A stretch of 64,000 nt of DNA from Leptasterias polaris (taxonomy: Eukaryota; Echinodermata; Asteroidea; Forcipulatida; Asteriidae). Shown in pieces: positions 34,155 to 44,139 of this stretch. The position numbers and the translations under genes are program-made. The stretch's first letter is position 1. Every line of letters begins with the position of its first letter. Under the pieces are notes generated by a model. That model was not told the DNA's origin. It did not search any database and was given only the letters and a program-made list of their open reading frames with translations. The stretch spans positions 3,012,001 to 3,076,000 of the forward strand of contig JAZGTN010000058.1 of the NCBI GenBank assembly GCA_037783415.1, read 5' to 3'.

Positions 34155-34733
34155 TTAAGAAAGCAAGTTAGTGGACTTTGTGTAAGTGTTTCTTCTTTTA
34201 TCCCAGAGCACTGCTCCATCTTCAGACATTAATTTCATACATTTTCCCTCTGGCATGGCTCTCAAGGCGGTCACTAAAATATCACCTAGGCCTGGTCTAT
34301 CTCCGACTACAATATATGTACATGGTATAATCACACCCCCACCTTTATCAAACACGGATGGCCAAGGAGCAAAACTCTGAACTGGGTCTCCAGTAGTTTG
34401 TGCATATATGTTACCCCCAGATTGAATAATTTCTCTAAATGCGGAACCAAGTGCATGCCCTATTGGCAAACCTGCAACATCCTGTAACTGTAAATGCTTT
34501 TTGGCATCTGTAATCAAATTATGTACATTATCTGAAAATGAATCCAATGGTGGGATCCACACAAGAGTTGCATCTTTGTCATTGATATTAGTGTATTCCA
34601 GGTCAACCGGTAGAAATGTTGCAGGAGTTGTTACTGGTGGCTTAATTTGATATGCATGATAGCCTTTAATGACAGAATTTAGAATTCTGTACTGCACACC
34701 ATTCGTGTTGATATTGCTGCTGCTGCCGCCAAG
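34155..34733 (-). CDS. Terminal exon of unknown function inside the pogo-type element
   Basis: A TTTTCAG acceptor precedes LGGSSSNINTNGVQYRILNS, then VIKGYHAYQIKPPVTTPATF, and the frame runs to a stop at 34155 after STNLLS. About 190 codons. Notable stretches are DVAGLPIGHALGSAFREII, GGGVIIPCTYIVV and LVTALRAMPEGKCMKLMSED. I do not recognise the family. It lies downstream of the transposase on the same strand and could be an accessory gene of the element or an alternative 3' exon. The clean acceptor and long frame favour a real exon. Confidence 0.55.
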   Translation of the reverse strand, partial: LGGSSSNINTNGVQYRILNSVIKGYHAYQIKPPVTTPATFLPVDLEYTNINDKDATLVWIPPLDSFSDNVHNLITDAKKHLQLQDVAGLPIGHALGSAFREIIQSGGNIYAQTTGDPVQSFAPWPSVFDKGGGVIIPCTYIVVGDRPGLGDILVTALRAMPEGKCMKLMSEDGAVLWDKRRNTYTKSTNLLS

Positions 34734-35005
34734 CTGAAAAGAAAAATTGTGTAAACTTTATAATGCTTATTTGTGGCGCTGCCTTATACTGTCTAAGCAA
34801 GAAAACATGTGTACTTAAATAAAGGCAGATAAAGCGTGAGATTATAAACTTGTTTATTCTGACAGGACCAGGTGGGTTCACATCAATTATATGAAATTTT
34901 GATAAACCATGTTGTGGGATGCAACTGCCCCCAAAAGTTATGACAATGCAAACAAATATCTTGTCAATTCAAACCACACATTCATGACAAACAAACTTAG
35001 TGTTA

Positions 35006-37752
35006 CTATGTTCCAAGAGTGCAATCTGGGTCATAAGCAAGGGTTGAAGGAACACACGTTTGATGCATCCATTCAAGGCACTCATCACATTGTATCCACA
35101 ACAGATTATCCTCCATATGGACATTGTGTTCATATGAAATATTGCACACTGTGCAAAATGTCTCTGTACTTGTGTGATTCACTTTTGCAGAACGACACAA
35201 TTTCTTCAGATATCTTTTCTTAGCATTTTTCTCCATCTCTGCCTTATGTATTATCTTTTTTAGCTTGTGCAAGGCCATTTGCCTCAGACATTTTGATGAT
35301 GTTAAATTGTCGGGCAAGGATGACACAAGAGTGTTTGGTCGAGATGAGCAAGATGGTCCAGCTTGTGGGAATTGGAGGGCATCTTGCAAAGTGGAAGATA
35401 TCATGGATGCTGAGGATGTAGGCTGAGTTGACTCAGATGGGTTGTTTGGTGTGTTTGCTATTAATTGCTCAACTGCAGCCGCAAGCATATCCAGCCCACA
35501 GAGCACTTGGCTCTCCTGTGCGGGGGCATGTGGTACTGAAGATTTGTTTGCTGGTACGATTTTCATTTTGAGCTGTTTATAAGTCTCGAAGCGTGGAGAA
35601 ACAGTAACAGCCATGTCCCCTTCGTTATCCTCATTTACAATGCACATTCTCTTCTCATATTTGGTTAGTGTGTCTTTATCCAAAACCGACTGGAAGACCA
35701 GAAATGCTTGATCAGCTCCTTGTACAGGGGCACTTGTGGCAGCCTCAGCTGTGCATGTCCTTGACTGAAATGTCAAAGATGGCTTCAGCTTGTCATTGGA
35801 AATGGCTCGTCTGTTTATGGGATAAATTCCTGAAGATTTGAAACTGTTCACAATGGTTTGAGGCTTGTAGAAAGCAGTAACAGTTTCATTGAGCTTCCTT
35901 GGGAATGTTGCTTTGTTGATTGGTTTCCCTGGGTTCTCCTTTGTATTTTTTTTCACTGTTGAATTCCACTGCCTCTTCAATGCACCAAAAATACCAACAT
36001 CCAGTGGTTGCATCAGATGAGTAGCATTTGGGACAATGCGAAAGATTTCGATTCCATGAGCAACCGCATAGTCAAATGTATTGACATCAACATGGCAAGA
36101 TGCACTGTTTGTAACCTCTTAACTTGTTACATGGTAGTTATTCAATGCAAGTTTAAACGCGCTAACAAAGACTATATAATAAACAGTTCCTTTGCTTGAC
36201 CTTAGGTGTTTATTCTTCTTCACTAGTCCAGTGTCAGCGGTTTACTGTAACAACAACAACAATGATAGGTCTTAACAATAACCTCAAACATTATAACTTG
36301 AATAGAGCCAAATCCCTAATGCCATGTTTTTGACTATTATCATATTTTAGCTGAGGCAAGAGACTATTTTTAAATCAGCATTAATTAACTGTTGGATTAT
36401 AATAAAAGAAGTGCAAGTGACCAGTATGAACAACCTTTACAACCCAAGGCAACATAAATCTTCCTAGTGTACAGCATTATTGTGAGAAAGAAATGCACAT
36501 TTTATAACCCTTGCATACTATACATACAGTGTATTAACGTGAACCATGCTGTTTACCCAAGAAACCATGTGATTGAATTTACAATAAAAAAAACCCTCTA
36601 TAAATCTTATATCCCAGAAGCCAAAACTTCACTAATCTATGCTTTGAATAGGAATGTATTATATGTACTAATTTACTCACCAACTGTTGCATTCTTAGGA
36701 GTGAATTTCCCTTTATTGTGATTGGTTTGTCCGAAAGTTTTTGTCTTCTTTTTCTATCTACATGTAGTCTCAAAAAGTGCAATGGAACAACAAATGAGGG
36801 CGCTATAACGCAAATACGCCGCAACACTGTCAATGTGGAGAACAACTGGCCGCTCAGGACCGGCATGTCTGTCGAAATGATCCAAGAATTTCAGGAATGT
36901 ATCACTATCCATCCATCCCTTCTTTGTGTAGTGGACGGCTGATCCTCTTGCCGACCCAACCAATGAATCATACGCTGTGGGACATGGCTTTGGGAAAACA
37001 AAGAATGGTGGCATGAGTGCTCCTTCTGCACTGCCACAAAACATCACCGTCAGTCGCTGCTTTGTGGATCCCCCAGAGAGATGTGGTAGTGAACTTGGAT
37101 ATTCTGACTTGGTGGGTCCTATCACATGCCCCGATTTGCTCCCCATCTGAAATCCAGTTTCATCTGCATTCCATACTCTGTGTGGTTTGTCTAACAAATG
37201 CAGATTAGACACAAATTCATTGTAACTCTCAAACCATTCATCTACTTTGTCTTGTGTGACTCTTACTCTTGATGATTCAAGAACTGAATCCTTTCTCCTT
37301 TGCAAGACATCAGTGTTTCTCGCCATGAATGCATAGTACCAAGTGTAGCTGGGTCTGCTGGTCTTGAAGTTCCTCTTCTCCTTTATAAGAAGTCCCTCGA
37401 CAAAATCAAGGAAGTCTCCTGGGGACAATCCCATACCTCTCTTTGCCATTTCCGATAGCCACCTAGCAAGAGCGCGTTCTTCTTCAGCATTGAAATATGG
37501 CACTGGACCATTCCTGCTGTCTATACCTACATCACCGGACACTCTTCTGTATAGAAACCCATATGACAAATTATATTGTCGTGCTGCATTTCTAATTGAC
37601 ATTTGGTTTTCAACTACCTGATGAACTGCTTCATCTATGCTTGAGGCTCTATCAGATGATCTGGTATTGAAGCCCCTGGAGTACTTTTTCCGCCCTTTTC
37701 TCTTCTTCGGGGGTTGACTGGAGGTCATTGGTGTCTTGTTCCTTTTCCCCAT
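35006..37752 (-). pseudogene. pogo/Tigger-type transposase with C-terminal PHD-like finger, interrupted
   Basis: The ATG at 37752 (ATAATGGGG after a possible acceptor) starts MGKRNKTPMTSSQPPKKRKG. Residues about 35-75 form a pipsqueak-type helix-turn-helix (SSIDEAVHQV-N-SIRNAARQYNLSYGFLYRRV). The DDE/D core shows Asp in NADETGFQMG and Asp in VVLHIDS. After a 716-bp interruption (36109-36824) it continues GIEIFRIVPNATHLMQPLDV, whose QPLD gives the third acid. The C-terminus has a PHD-like finger (CTVCNISYEH, then WIQCDECLEWMHQTC) lacking its final cysteine pair before a stop at 35006. Without the insertion and one 6-bp duplicate the gene is exactly 675 codons. Jerky/CENP-B/Tigger proteins are the relatives. 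No other lesion was noticed. Confidence 0.85.
36109..36824. mobile_element. 716-bp insertion within the transposase, CACTGT duplication
   Basis: CACTGT is present at 36103-36108 and again at 36825-36830. The segment between lacks GT-AG boundaries in any register that leaves the frame unchanged, which argues for an insertion over an ordinary intron. It has no gene. Its left part has GTAAC and GTTAC in inverted order and an AATAAA. Its right end is GCGCTATAACGC followed by CGCCGCAA. The type of element is unknown. A cryptic GTATTT donor 10 nt inside and the CAG at the far duplication could remove it as an intron with three extra codons. Confidence 0.6.
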
Positions 37753-37799
37753 TATCTTCAGAGAAAGAGAGTGACAAAAAAAATAAAGGAATCATATAT

Positions 37800-38917
37800 T
37801 TTATGCAAACAAAATTGCACTTTAAGATTCATAACAAATTTATAGTATTGTTGCTCATAGACTACAATAAAAAAATTCACAATTGATACTATAAACTAAA
37901 ACAAAATTCTATCTTTGATGCACTCAATTTCATAGGGAAAGTGTTGCCTTGGTTTCATTAAAATTCAATTGCATGGTCTGTTGTTGTTTTTAACTAACAC
38001 AGATATTAAAACAGATTGACAAATTGGGCAATAGGTTTCCCCACAAACGATAACCCCAACCATCAAAGCAATTTTTAAGTCCTGCTTTTGATATTATTTG
38101 AAACGGTATAGTCTAAAATAAAAAGATACACCCAGCAAAAGGTATGAAAACATGTGAAAAATGTTACGCCTACAGTTAAACTTAACGTTACAAATACTAG
38201 ACAATAACAACTTACTGGATAATAAATTAGATTAATATTTTGTAATTGAGTTCAACAAAGAAAAGTTGACTAGAGTAGGATTTAAACCAACAACCTCCTA
38301 TTTACGGGCCAACACTAAAAGGGGCTATGCATTCTCCCAAACATAATCGCAAAATTGGCATAAATGTGTGCCTCCCCCCCCCCCCCAATATTGGTTGGTC
38401 CATTTTGATTTCAACTGTTAAAGAAAACTAGACTTGTCTAGCCTACTCTAGGTTTCCCTAATTAACATGTTATTAATGGGCTTGACGTTCATTTCAGTGG
38501 GCCCTCCTCTTTTCCTTCCTCCATGCTCTATGTGCCTAGTCAAGTGTTGGGCAAGGGCAAGGCTTAATGAAAGAAAGAACAAATTGGAAAAAAAACCACA
38601 ACCACAAGCACTCATTTCATTGTAAAAACATGCCCCTCCACCGCTGCAATTTATTAATTTACTGAAGTAGGCCTAAGCCTATTTAATTTCAGTTTTCTAT
38701 TGTAAAATACGGACAATTAATTAAAAAACCTAGACTCACTTCACAGACACAGTCTCCGAATGCCCCTTTAACTATGTTAACCCTTATTAGGGCTTACCCT
38801 GGAAATTAAAATTGCAAAATGTTGTTTTCTGAAGTTTTTATAATTTATTTAATTTATGAAAAATTAGGCCTAGGCTACTTAAAGTTTAAACATGTTTATT
38901 TATAAACATTAAAATTA
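37800..38917. other. Probable 5' intron of the pogo-type transposase gene
   Basis: No coding signal. A GTAAGT donor on the minus strand at 38923-38918 and an acceptor-like TCTGAAG just before the ATG at 37752 are consistent with one intron in the 5' untranslated region. A poly-C run lies at about 38375-38387. Confidence 0.4.
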
Positions 38918-40638
38918 ACTTACCTCGGCTCCAGTCTCTTTCTTTCTGATTAGTTTTGAAACCTTGTGTTGGGGCTTCGGTTGCCAAAGAAACACTGAAA
39001 AGAAGGGATCCAACCACAGAGCACAGAGCAGGAATCACACCCAATCCATAAGAAACTGCTCTGTGAAGAGTGCGTGCTCGTACCTACCGTACATGTCCCC
39101 TGACGACGGGGCACAGCAGCGACAAAGTCAAAAACATAACAGCGCAGGCAACATGAAAAAGTGAAGCGCGCCTAAAGGCAACATTGACCCGAATATCTCA
39201 TTCTTACAGACCTAACTGCTCCTTCTAAGTTTCGTTTTCTCACAAAAAAATTAAATAACTACAAGAATATGCAAAAGTAATGTAAATTAACAGCCCTATT
39301 AATATTAAACTGCAGATGTAACTCAAACATGTTGCCGATCGTCTGCACCAAATGCGGACCTCCATCTTGAAAAATACATGCAACGTTACTGGCGGCTGTT
39401 GTATGAAGTAGTTTTACTTTCCTTAAACTATAAAAATGCACGCTTCCAGTGCAGCTAAAGAATTAAACTTTATACAACAGCCGTATGATTTTACCTAACT
39501 GAGTGCGCCACCATTTGACGTACCGACATTATTGAGTGATCCGGAACTGGTCAAAGGAACGATGCCTCACAACAAACGATTACGGTAATTTTATCTCATC
39601 AAAAAAACAATACGACTGCTCAGTTTTTACGTGAAGTATTTTTTACACGTTTTTACCATTTGAAATAAATGTTATTCGTCCTGGCGCTAAAATTTGAAAG
39701 GTGAGACAATTTAACAGCGTTTTTCAACAATTTTTTTTATTTTAAATAACGATCATTTTCGCCGACAAACTTTATAAAAATTGCCATAATTTATTCTTTC
39801 GATGATGTTTGGCACCTTATTTTGGGTTTGTTGGTTTATTGGATGTTGTTCTTCACATGTATCAACAGAAATTGGTAACGTGACAAGTAATTTAATTATG
39901 TGGCTGCTGCAAAGTTTAAGTGATCCGGAACTGGTCAATGATCCGGATCCCGGAACTGGTCAAACGACTGTACCGGGAAGCTTTGCGTCGACGGCCCTGC
40001 ACACAGTGCACATAAGATAAAGTTCAACATGTTCAATGAGGAATATTCTACGTTGATTCTGAAGGCTCGAAGATGTTCGATAATTTGTCCATGTAAGGTT
40101 AATGATTGGGCCAAAATTAACACCAAAAACAATGTTGAATTGGAAGAGCATTCCTTTGTGTTTGAAGTGACTCATTAAAGTATAACTGTTTGTTGAATAG
40201 AAATTGCAATCATGTCATGGCTCTCGGCATGCTCTCATGGCGGCCATTGTACATGTATACATTATTGGTAATTGTATTACCGTAATTTCTTGCGTATAAG
40301 ACGCGTTTTATCTGACGTACATGTATGATGTATGTACTTTACTTGCGCGGTCTACAATCATGAACACAGCCGGCCAAACGCTATTTGGAAAACGTTGCAG
40401 CCTAATCTAAATTGTGTACTATTACTGTATTTTTTACAACCCAAAGGTACTTAACTTCTTAAAGAAGTACTTGAACGAGACCAAACAGGAAGTACTATTT
40501 GCTACAATCCATAAATAAGTGTTCATGCTTTACGTTCATACAGTTCACATCTTATCAAAATGTTTTTAAAATGTTTAAAAAAAATCATTTCGAACACCCC
40601 TCAGACGTGCTTTTTGGCGAGAATCGCGAAAAGCCCCG

Positions 40639-40675
40639 TGACGTCATCAATCTCGGTTAAAAATGTGTGACGTCA
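40639..40675. promoter_or_regulatory. Two perfect CRE palindromes upstream of the P2X7-like gene
   Basis: TGACGTCA occurs at 40639-40646 and 40668-40675, 21 bp apart and about 100-135 bp before the ATG at 40773. This is the classic CREB/ATF core site and suggests a promoter. No TATA box was seen. The first-exon region is GC-richer than its surroundings. Confidence 0.6.
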
Positions 40676-40772
40676 CTAGTGGGAGTCGTGTTTGTTTACC
40701 CCGCGTTGTGTATGCGCATTGCAATGGTTAACGAACCACCTCTATGCAGAGACGACTGGAAAATCCTCTAAA

Positions 40773-42461
40773 ATGTCGGATAGCAACGGGTCCTGGGAGG
40801 AATTTAGCATTGATGAAGAAGAGGTATACTCTACAAGCACTGTAGATGATAGTGATAGCGTAGAGGGGAGCTCTCCCGATGAGAGAGAAGGGGAGGAAAG
40901 TGACGACGAAGCAGTGGTTCGTGGGGCAGAACCATACCGGTTTGAGCCGCTTGCTGTAGCTGCCGACAACGAAGCTGGTGAGAACGATGAGCGGAACCAA
41001 GACCGACTGCTTAATACGGCATGGTAATTAGTTTATTCAGTTATATTGAGAGGCTAAGCAAATGGAATCACTTCATGGCTGTGTATTGTTGTTATTTGGT
41101 ACAGGGTGTTCGTAGGCCTGCTCCTGTTCTGTCACCTATACGTTGCATGGGATTCACGAATACTACATGCATGTTTACTACTGTACTGCTGATGCACAAT
41201 ATTATGTGCCGTTTTCGGTAACCTCATAACCAGTGCAGCATTTCGGTAAACAGTATTTCAATTCATAAGCCTTCTTGTTGATTTTCACGGGAGGGGGGGG
41301 GGGGGGGGGGGGGCTGATCGACCCATTACGATCATGTCAAGTGCCTGCATGTAATAAGTTACACAAAACAATAACCCTTTTATTGGCACAGTAGACCCAT
41401 TAAAAAAAAAATAATTGTTAAAAAAAAAAAAATTATGTCATGCTCTATTTTAAGCCCATTGCATATCGGTAGTGTATGGAGAGTTAACAATAATTTTCTT
41501 CAACCATTTCTTTATAGGTGTCAATGGATGTCAATGTGGAAGGCTATTTCAGGATTTTTTCCTACATCACTTAGTACCTGTGTATTGTTAAAAACAATTA
41601 TGCTGTTAGTGTTATTAAGTGGCGATATACTTTTCAATATGCAAGTTCCATAAAATATCATAGCAGTTGAGAGGTGCCAGGGGTGGGATTTTATGACCGA
41701 ATATTATTGCAATAGTCACCACGTAAAACAATGTTCATTTTTAATAGTATACTTAAATTAGTGCCCCTTTTGTTTTATGACTATATTCAAGTTAGCCTAT
41801 AATGGCCAATTAGTTTATTAAATGATGGTCCTCTATAAAGTACCCAAAACAGCTTGTCAATATTTCTCTTGATATCATTCATTCCTAGTCTGTGCTCTGT
41901 CACATTTATTCTTCATCCAATTGTTCTTTAAAGGTGTTCCTGTGGCCACTGTGTCCAACAACCATTGGTGAACTGCATATGCTGCAAGGAAGAAAACAGA
42001 ACAAGGGCCAAAATGGTGGATCTAGAGATAGACTTGAATGACGTAAACCAGTGTCTAAGCTCACATGATTGGTTTGAAGCTGTGTGCCTCCACCCTGGTG
42101 TCTTGGAGACTGCCTATCTACAGTACCGGGCTTACTATGGAAGAGATGCAGTTGAGGGGACACTTGATCAGTTAGTACATAATTTTCTTCCTCCATGGTT
42201 GATCAGTGTGCTATTTGCTATTACATATACTACATGCATGTAGTACAGAGTTGAACAAAACATTGATCATGTTTTATTTCACATATTGTTTTCAGAAAAT
42301 ATCGTCATGTTGCTTATCGGCAAGTAGTCAGATGGTGTTGGGGATACCTTGGCCGTTTCAACAGGGTGCCTCTTCCGTCATGCATCATGGAAGCCATCCG
42401 GAGAACTTTTCCCAACCCAACTGGACAGTACAAGGGATTTCGCTATCCACCACTTGATTAG
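40773..42461 (+). CDS. P2X7-type C-terminal cysteine-rich domain protein, 217 aa, three exons
   Basis: Exons 40773-41023, 41934-42170 and 42296-42461 join in phase through GT-AG introns with no stop. The N-terminus (MSDSNGSWEEFSIDEEEVYS, then an Asp/Glu/Ser stretch) is acidic and disordered. The rest matches the intracellular tail domain of vertebrate P2X7 receptors: PYRFEPLA, then WCSCGHC, CICCKE, a His/Cys segment (CLSSHDWFEAVCLHPGVLETA), YRHVAYRQVVRWCWGYLGRF, and a terminal PLPSCIMEAIRRTFPNPTGQ followed by GFRYPPLD. No channel segments precede it. Stand-alone genes of this domain are common in invertebrates and are often annotated as P2X purinoceptor 7-like. It probably binds zinc through the Cys and His residues. 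It looks intact. An upstream open stretch without an ATG exists, so the start is fairly secure. Confidence 0.85.
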
Positions 42462-42630
42462 TGAATAGGTACACCAGGCCCGATACATGTACTTGTTCTT
42501 GTAAGGGCAAGGCAGTTTTTCCTTAGAAAAGGGCACTTCTTTGAGGGAATTTTAATTTGTATTCATTCAAGGGTACCAAGGCAATGACCAAGGGCCATGG
42601 AGACACAATTGCCTCCATGAAGTATCAGAC

Positions 42631-42812
42631 CAGGGCCCAATTTCATAGAGCTGCTTAAGCAGAGAATTTTTTCTAGCAACTTTCTGCTTAGCAAAAATAA
42701 GCAGGCTACAGTCACAGATTGTACATGTGAAATGGTAATTATTCTGGTAAGCATAATTTTGATGTGCTTAGCTACTTTTTGTGCTTAAGCAGCTCTATGA
42801 AATTGGGCCCTG
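42631..42812. mobile_element. 182-bp MITE with near-perfect 30-bp inverted ends
   Basis: The left end is CAGGGCCCAATTTCATAGAG then CTGCTTAAGCA, and the right end is its exact inverse ending GGGCCCTG. CAGGG ends suggest a hAT relative, but no 8-bp duplication was found. Same family as 2194-2377; a more decayed relative lies at about 47770-47900. Confidence 0.85.
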
Positions 42813-44139
42813 GGTACACAATTTGCCTAGTACATGGTTTATCAAAGTGTTTTGAATTATTCTGATGTTGAAAATCTACAAACTACTGTATTTGATGGAA
42901 GTGAATACATGTACATGTAATTCTTGTATAAAGTCACTTGATTCGGAATACAATTTGAATCTGTATTTCAGTGTGTTGTTTTTAATGGCTGAACCTTTTC
43001 TGTACTGGATTTTTAACAAAAATTACATGAGAATTGTTAAGTGCTAAAACTTTTGCAATGCTTGTGTATAACCTCTAGGTTTCAAATCAGAACAATTTGC
43101 TAAGGGACAAGGGAATTTATCTGTTTGATTAGTAAGCCCAAACCATAATATATTAAATAAAATTCAACACCAATTTCTTCTGTCATCCAGCTCAATAAAT
43201 GTATTTTATTCTTGCCAAACATTATGCTATGCCTGTGTTGCAGAGGGATCCCCCCTCAAAAACTGTACTGTAACACATGTCACTCTTCCCCCCCCCCCCC
43301 CCCCCAGCAAAACATAAATACTATGAAGAATTTATGAAATTCTCAGAACAACAATGAAGACGTGCCACACATTAAGCACGTGGATGGAAATAAGGAGTTG
43401 TAATATTGGTACAATTTGTACAATACATTTGAAAAGTGGCTCATTTCTAAATCGTAGTTTACAGGAAATGTACATGTACCTGTAAACACACTTGATCAAT
43501 AAGGGTAATATCATTGTACATTGTTTTCTTATGGTTTATTAAAAGAAGTACTGTAAGTTTAAATATACCAATTTACATGTACCTTATTAAACAAATAAAA
43601 GATGGCACATATATATTTCTTCTAAAAGATCTTGTGACTAATTAACCGTATTCATTACTTTAAAAATGATCAGTTTACAGTTACAATACTAGGGGTCGGG
43701 GAGTGGAGTGAACTGTCTATACACTCCCATGTGTTTACTTGCTACTGGACAGGTCATTCAAATAAAGAGGAGCAGAACTTTGGAGTAGGCTAAATGACCA
43801 AATAAAAACTAGTCTCATACTTCACCATATCAAAACGAATTAATCCATCATCTTAAAGAGAACCTATGAGTTTGACCAATTCACACTGGATGGTAAAATT
43901 AGCTGTGATCTGGTACGTAACTTTCTTTTAATTTGTTTTATGGTGGCCGATTGAAAATCATCTTTGAGGTGACAAAGTTATCAACCTGCAGTACATGCAT
44001 ACAGTGTGTATGTATAAGTTTGTACGTGTAGAGCATGTGTAAAAGTACTTTAGGTACACTGTATGCACACTTCATGTGTGCTTAAAAAAATTTACAAGTA
44101 CATTCAAGGTTGCAAGGCTCTTTTTGGACAATCTTCTGT
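42813..44139. other. No gene seen
   Basis: Spacer between two genes that converge on it. It holds a poly-C run (about 43290-43306), several ACATGTAC words and no supported ORF. Confidence 0.45.

Larger units (their letters stand above)
32257..39970 (-). mobile_element. pogo/Tigger-type DNA transposon with TA duplication (7.7 kb)
   Basis: The left end (32257) starts CAGTCGTTTGACCAGTTCCG followed by GATCACT. The right end (39970) is its inverse, and TA flanks both sides (32255-32256 and 39971-39972), as for Tc1/mariner-pogo elements. The right terminus carries an internal partial duplication of the GGATCC/GGAACTGGTC block, and a third copy of the inner 21 bp lies at about 39535-39556. A pogo-type transposase gene is encoded on the minus strand, together with a second exon of unknown function. 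A non-coding leader exon ending at a GTAAGT donor (38924) is plausible. Confidence 0.8.

Noticed and set aside
36109..36824. An ordinary intron in the pogo transposase
   Set aside because: No GT-AG boundary fits the register that rejoins HIDS to the next exon, and a 6-bp direct duplication flanks the segment, as for an insertion. Splicing by a nearby cryptic donor remains possible and is reported as a finding.
41288..41313. Poly-G run as a functional element
   Set aside because: Homopolymer G/C runs also occur near 2036, 16108, 38377 and 43290. They look like simple repeats, and their exact length may be a sequencing uncertainty.
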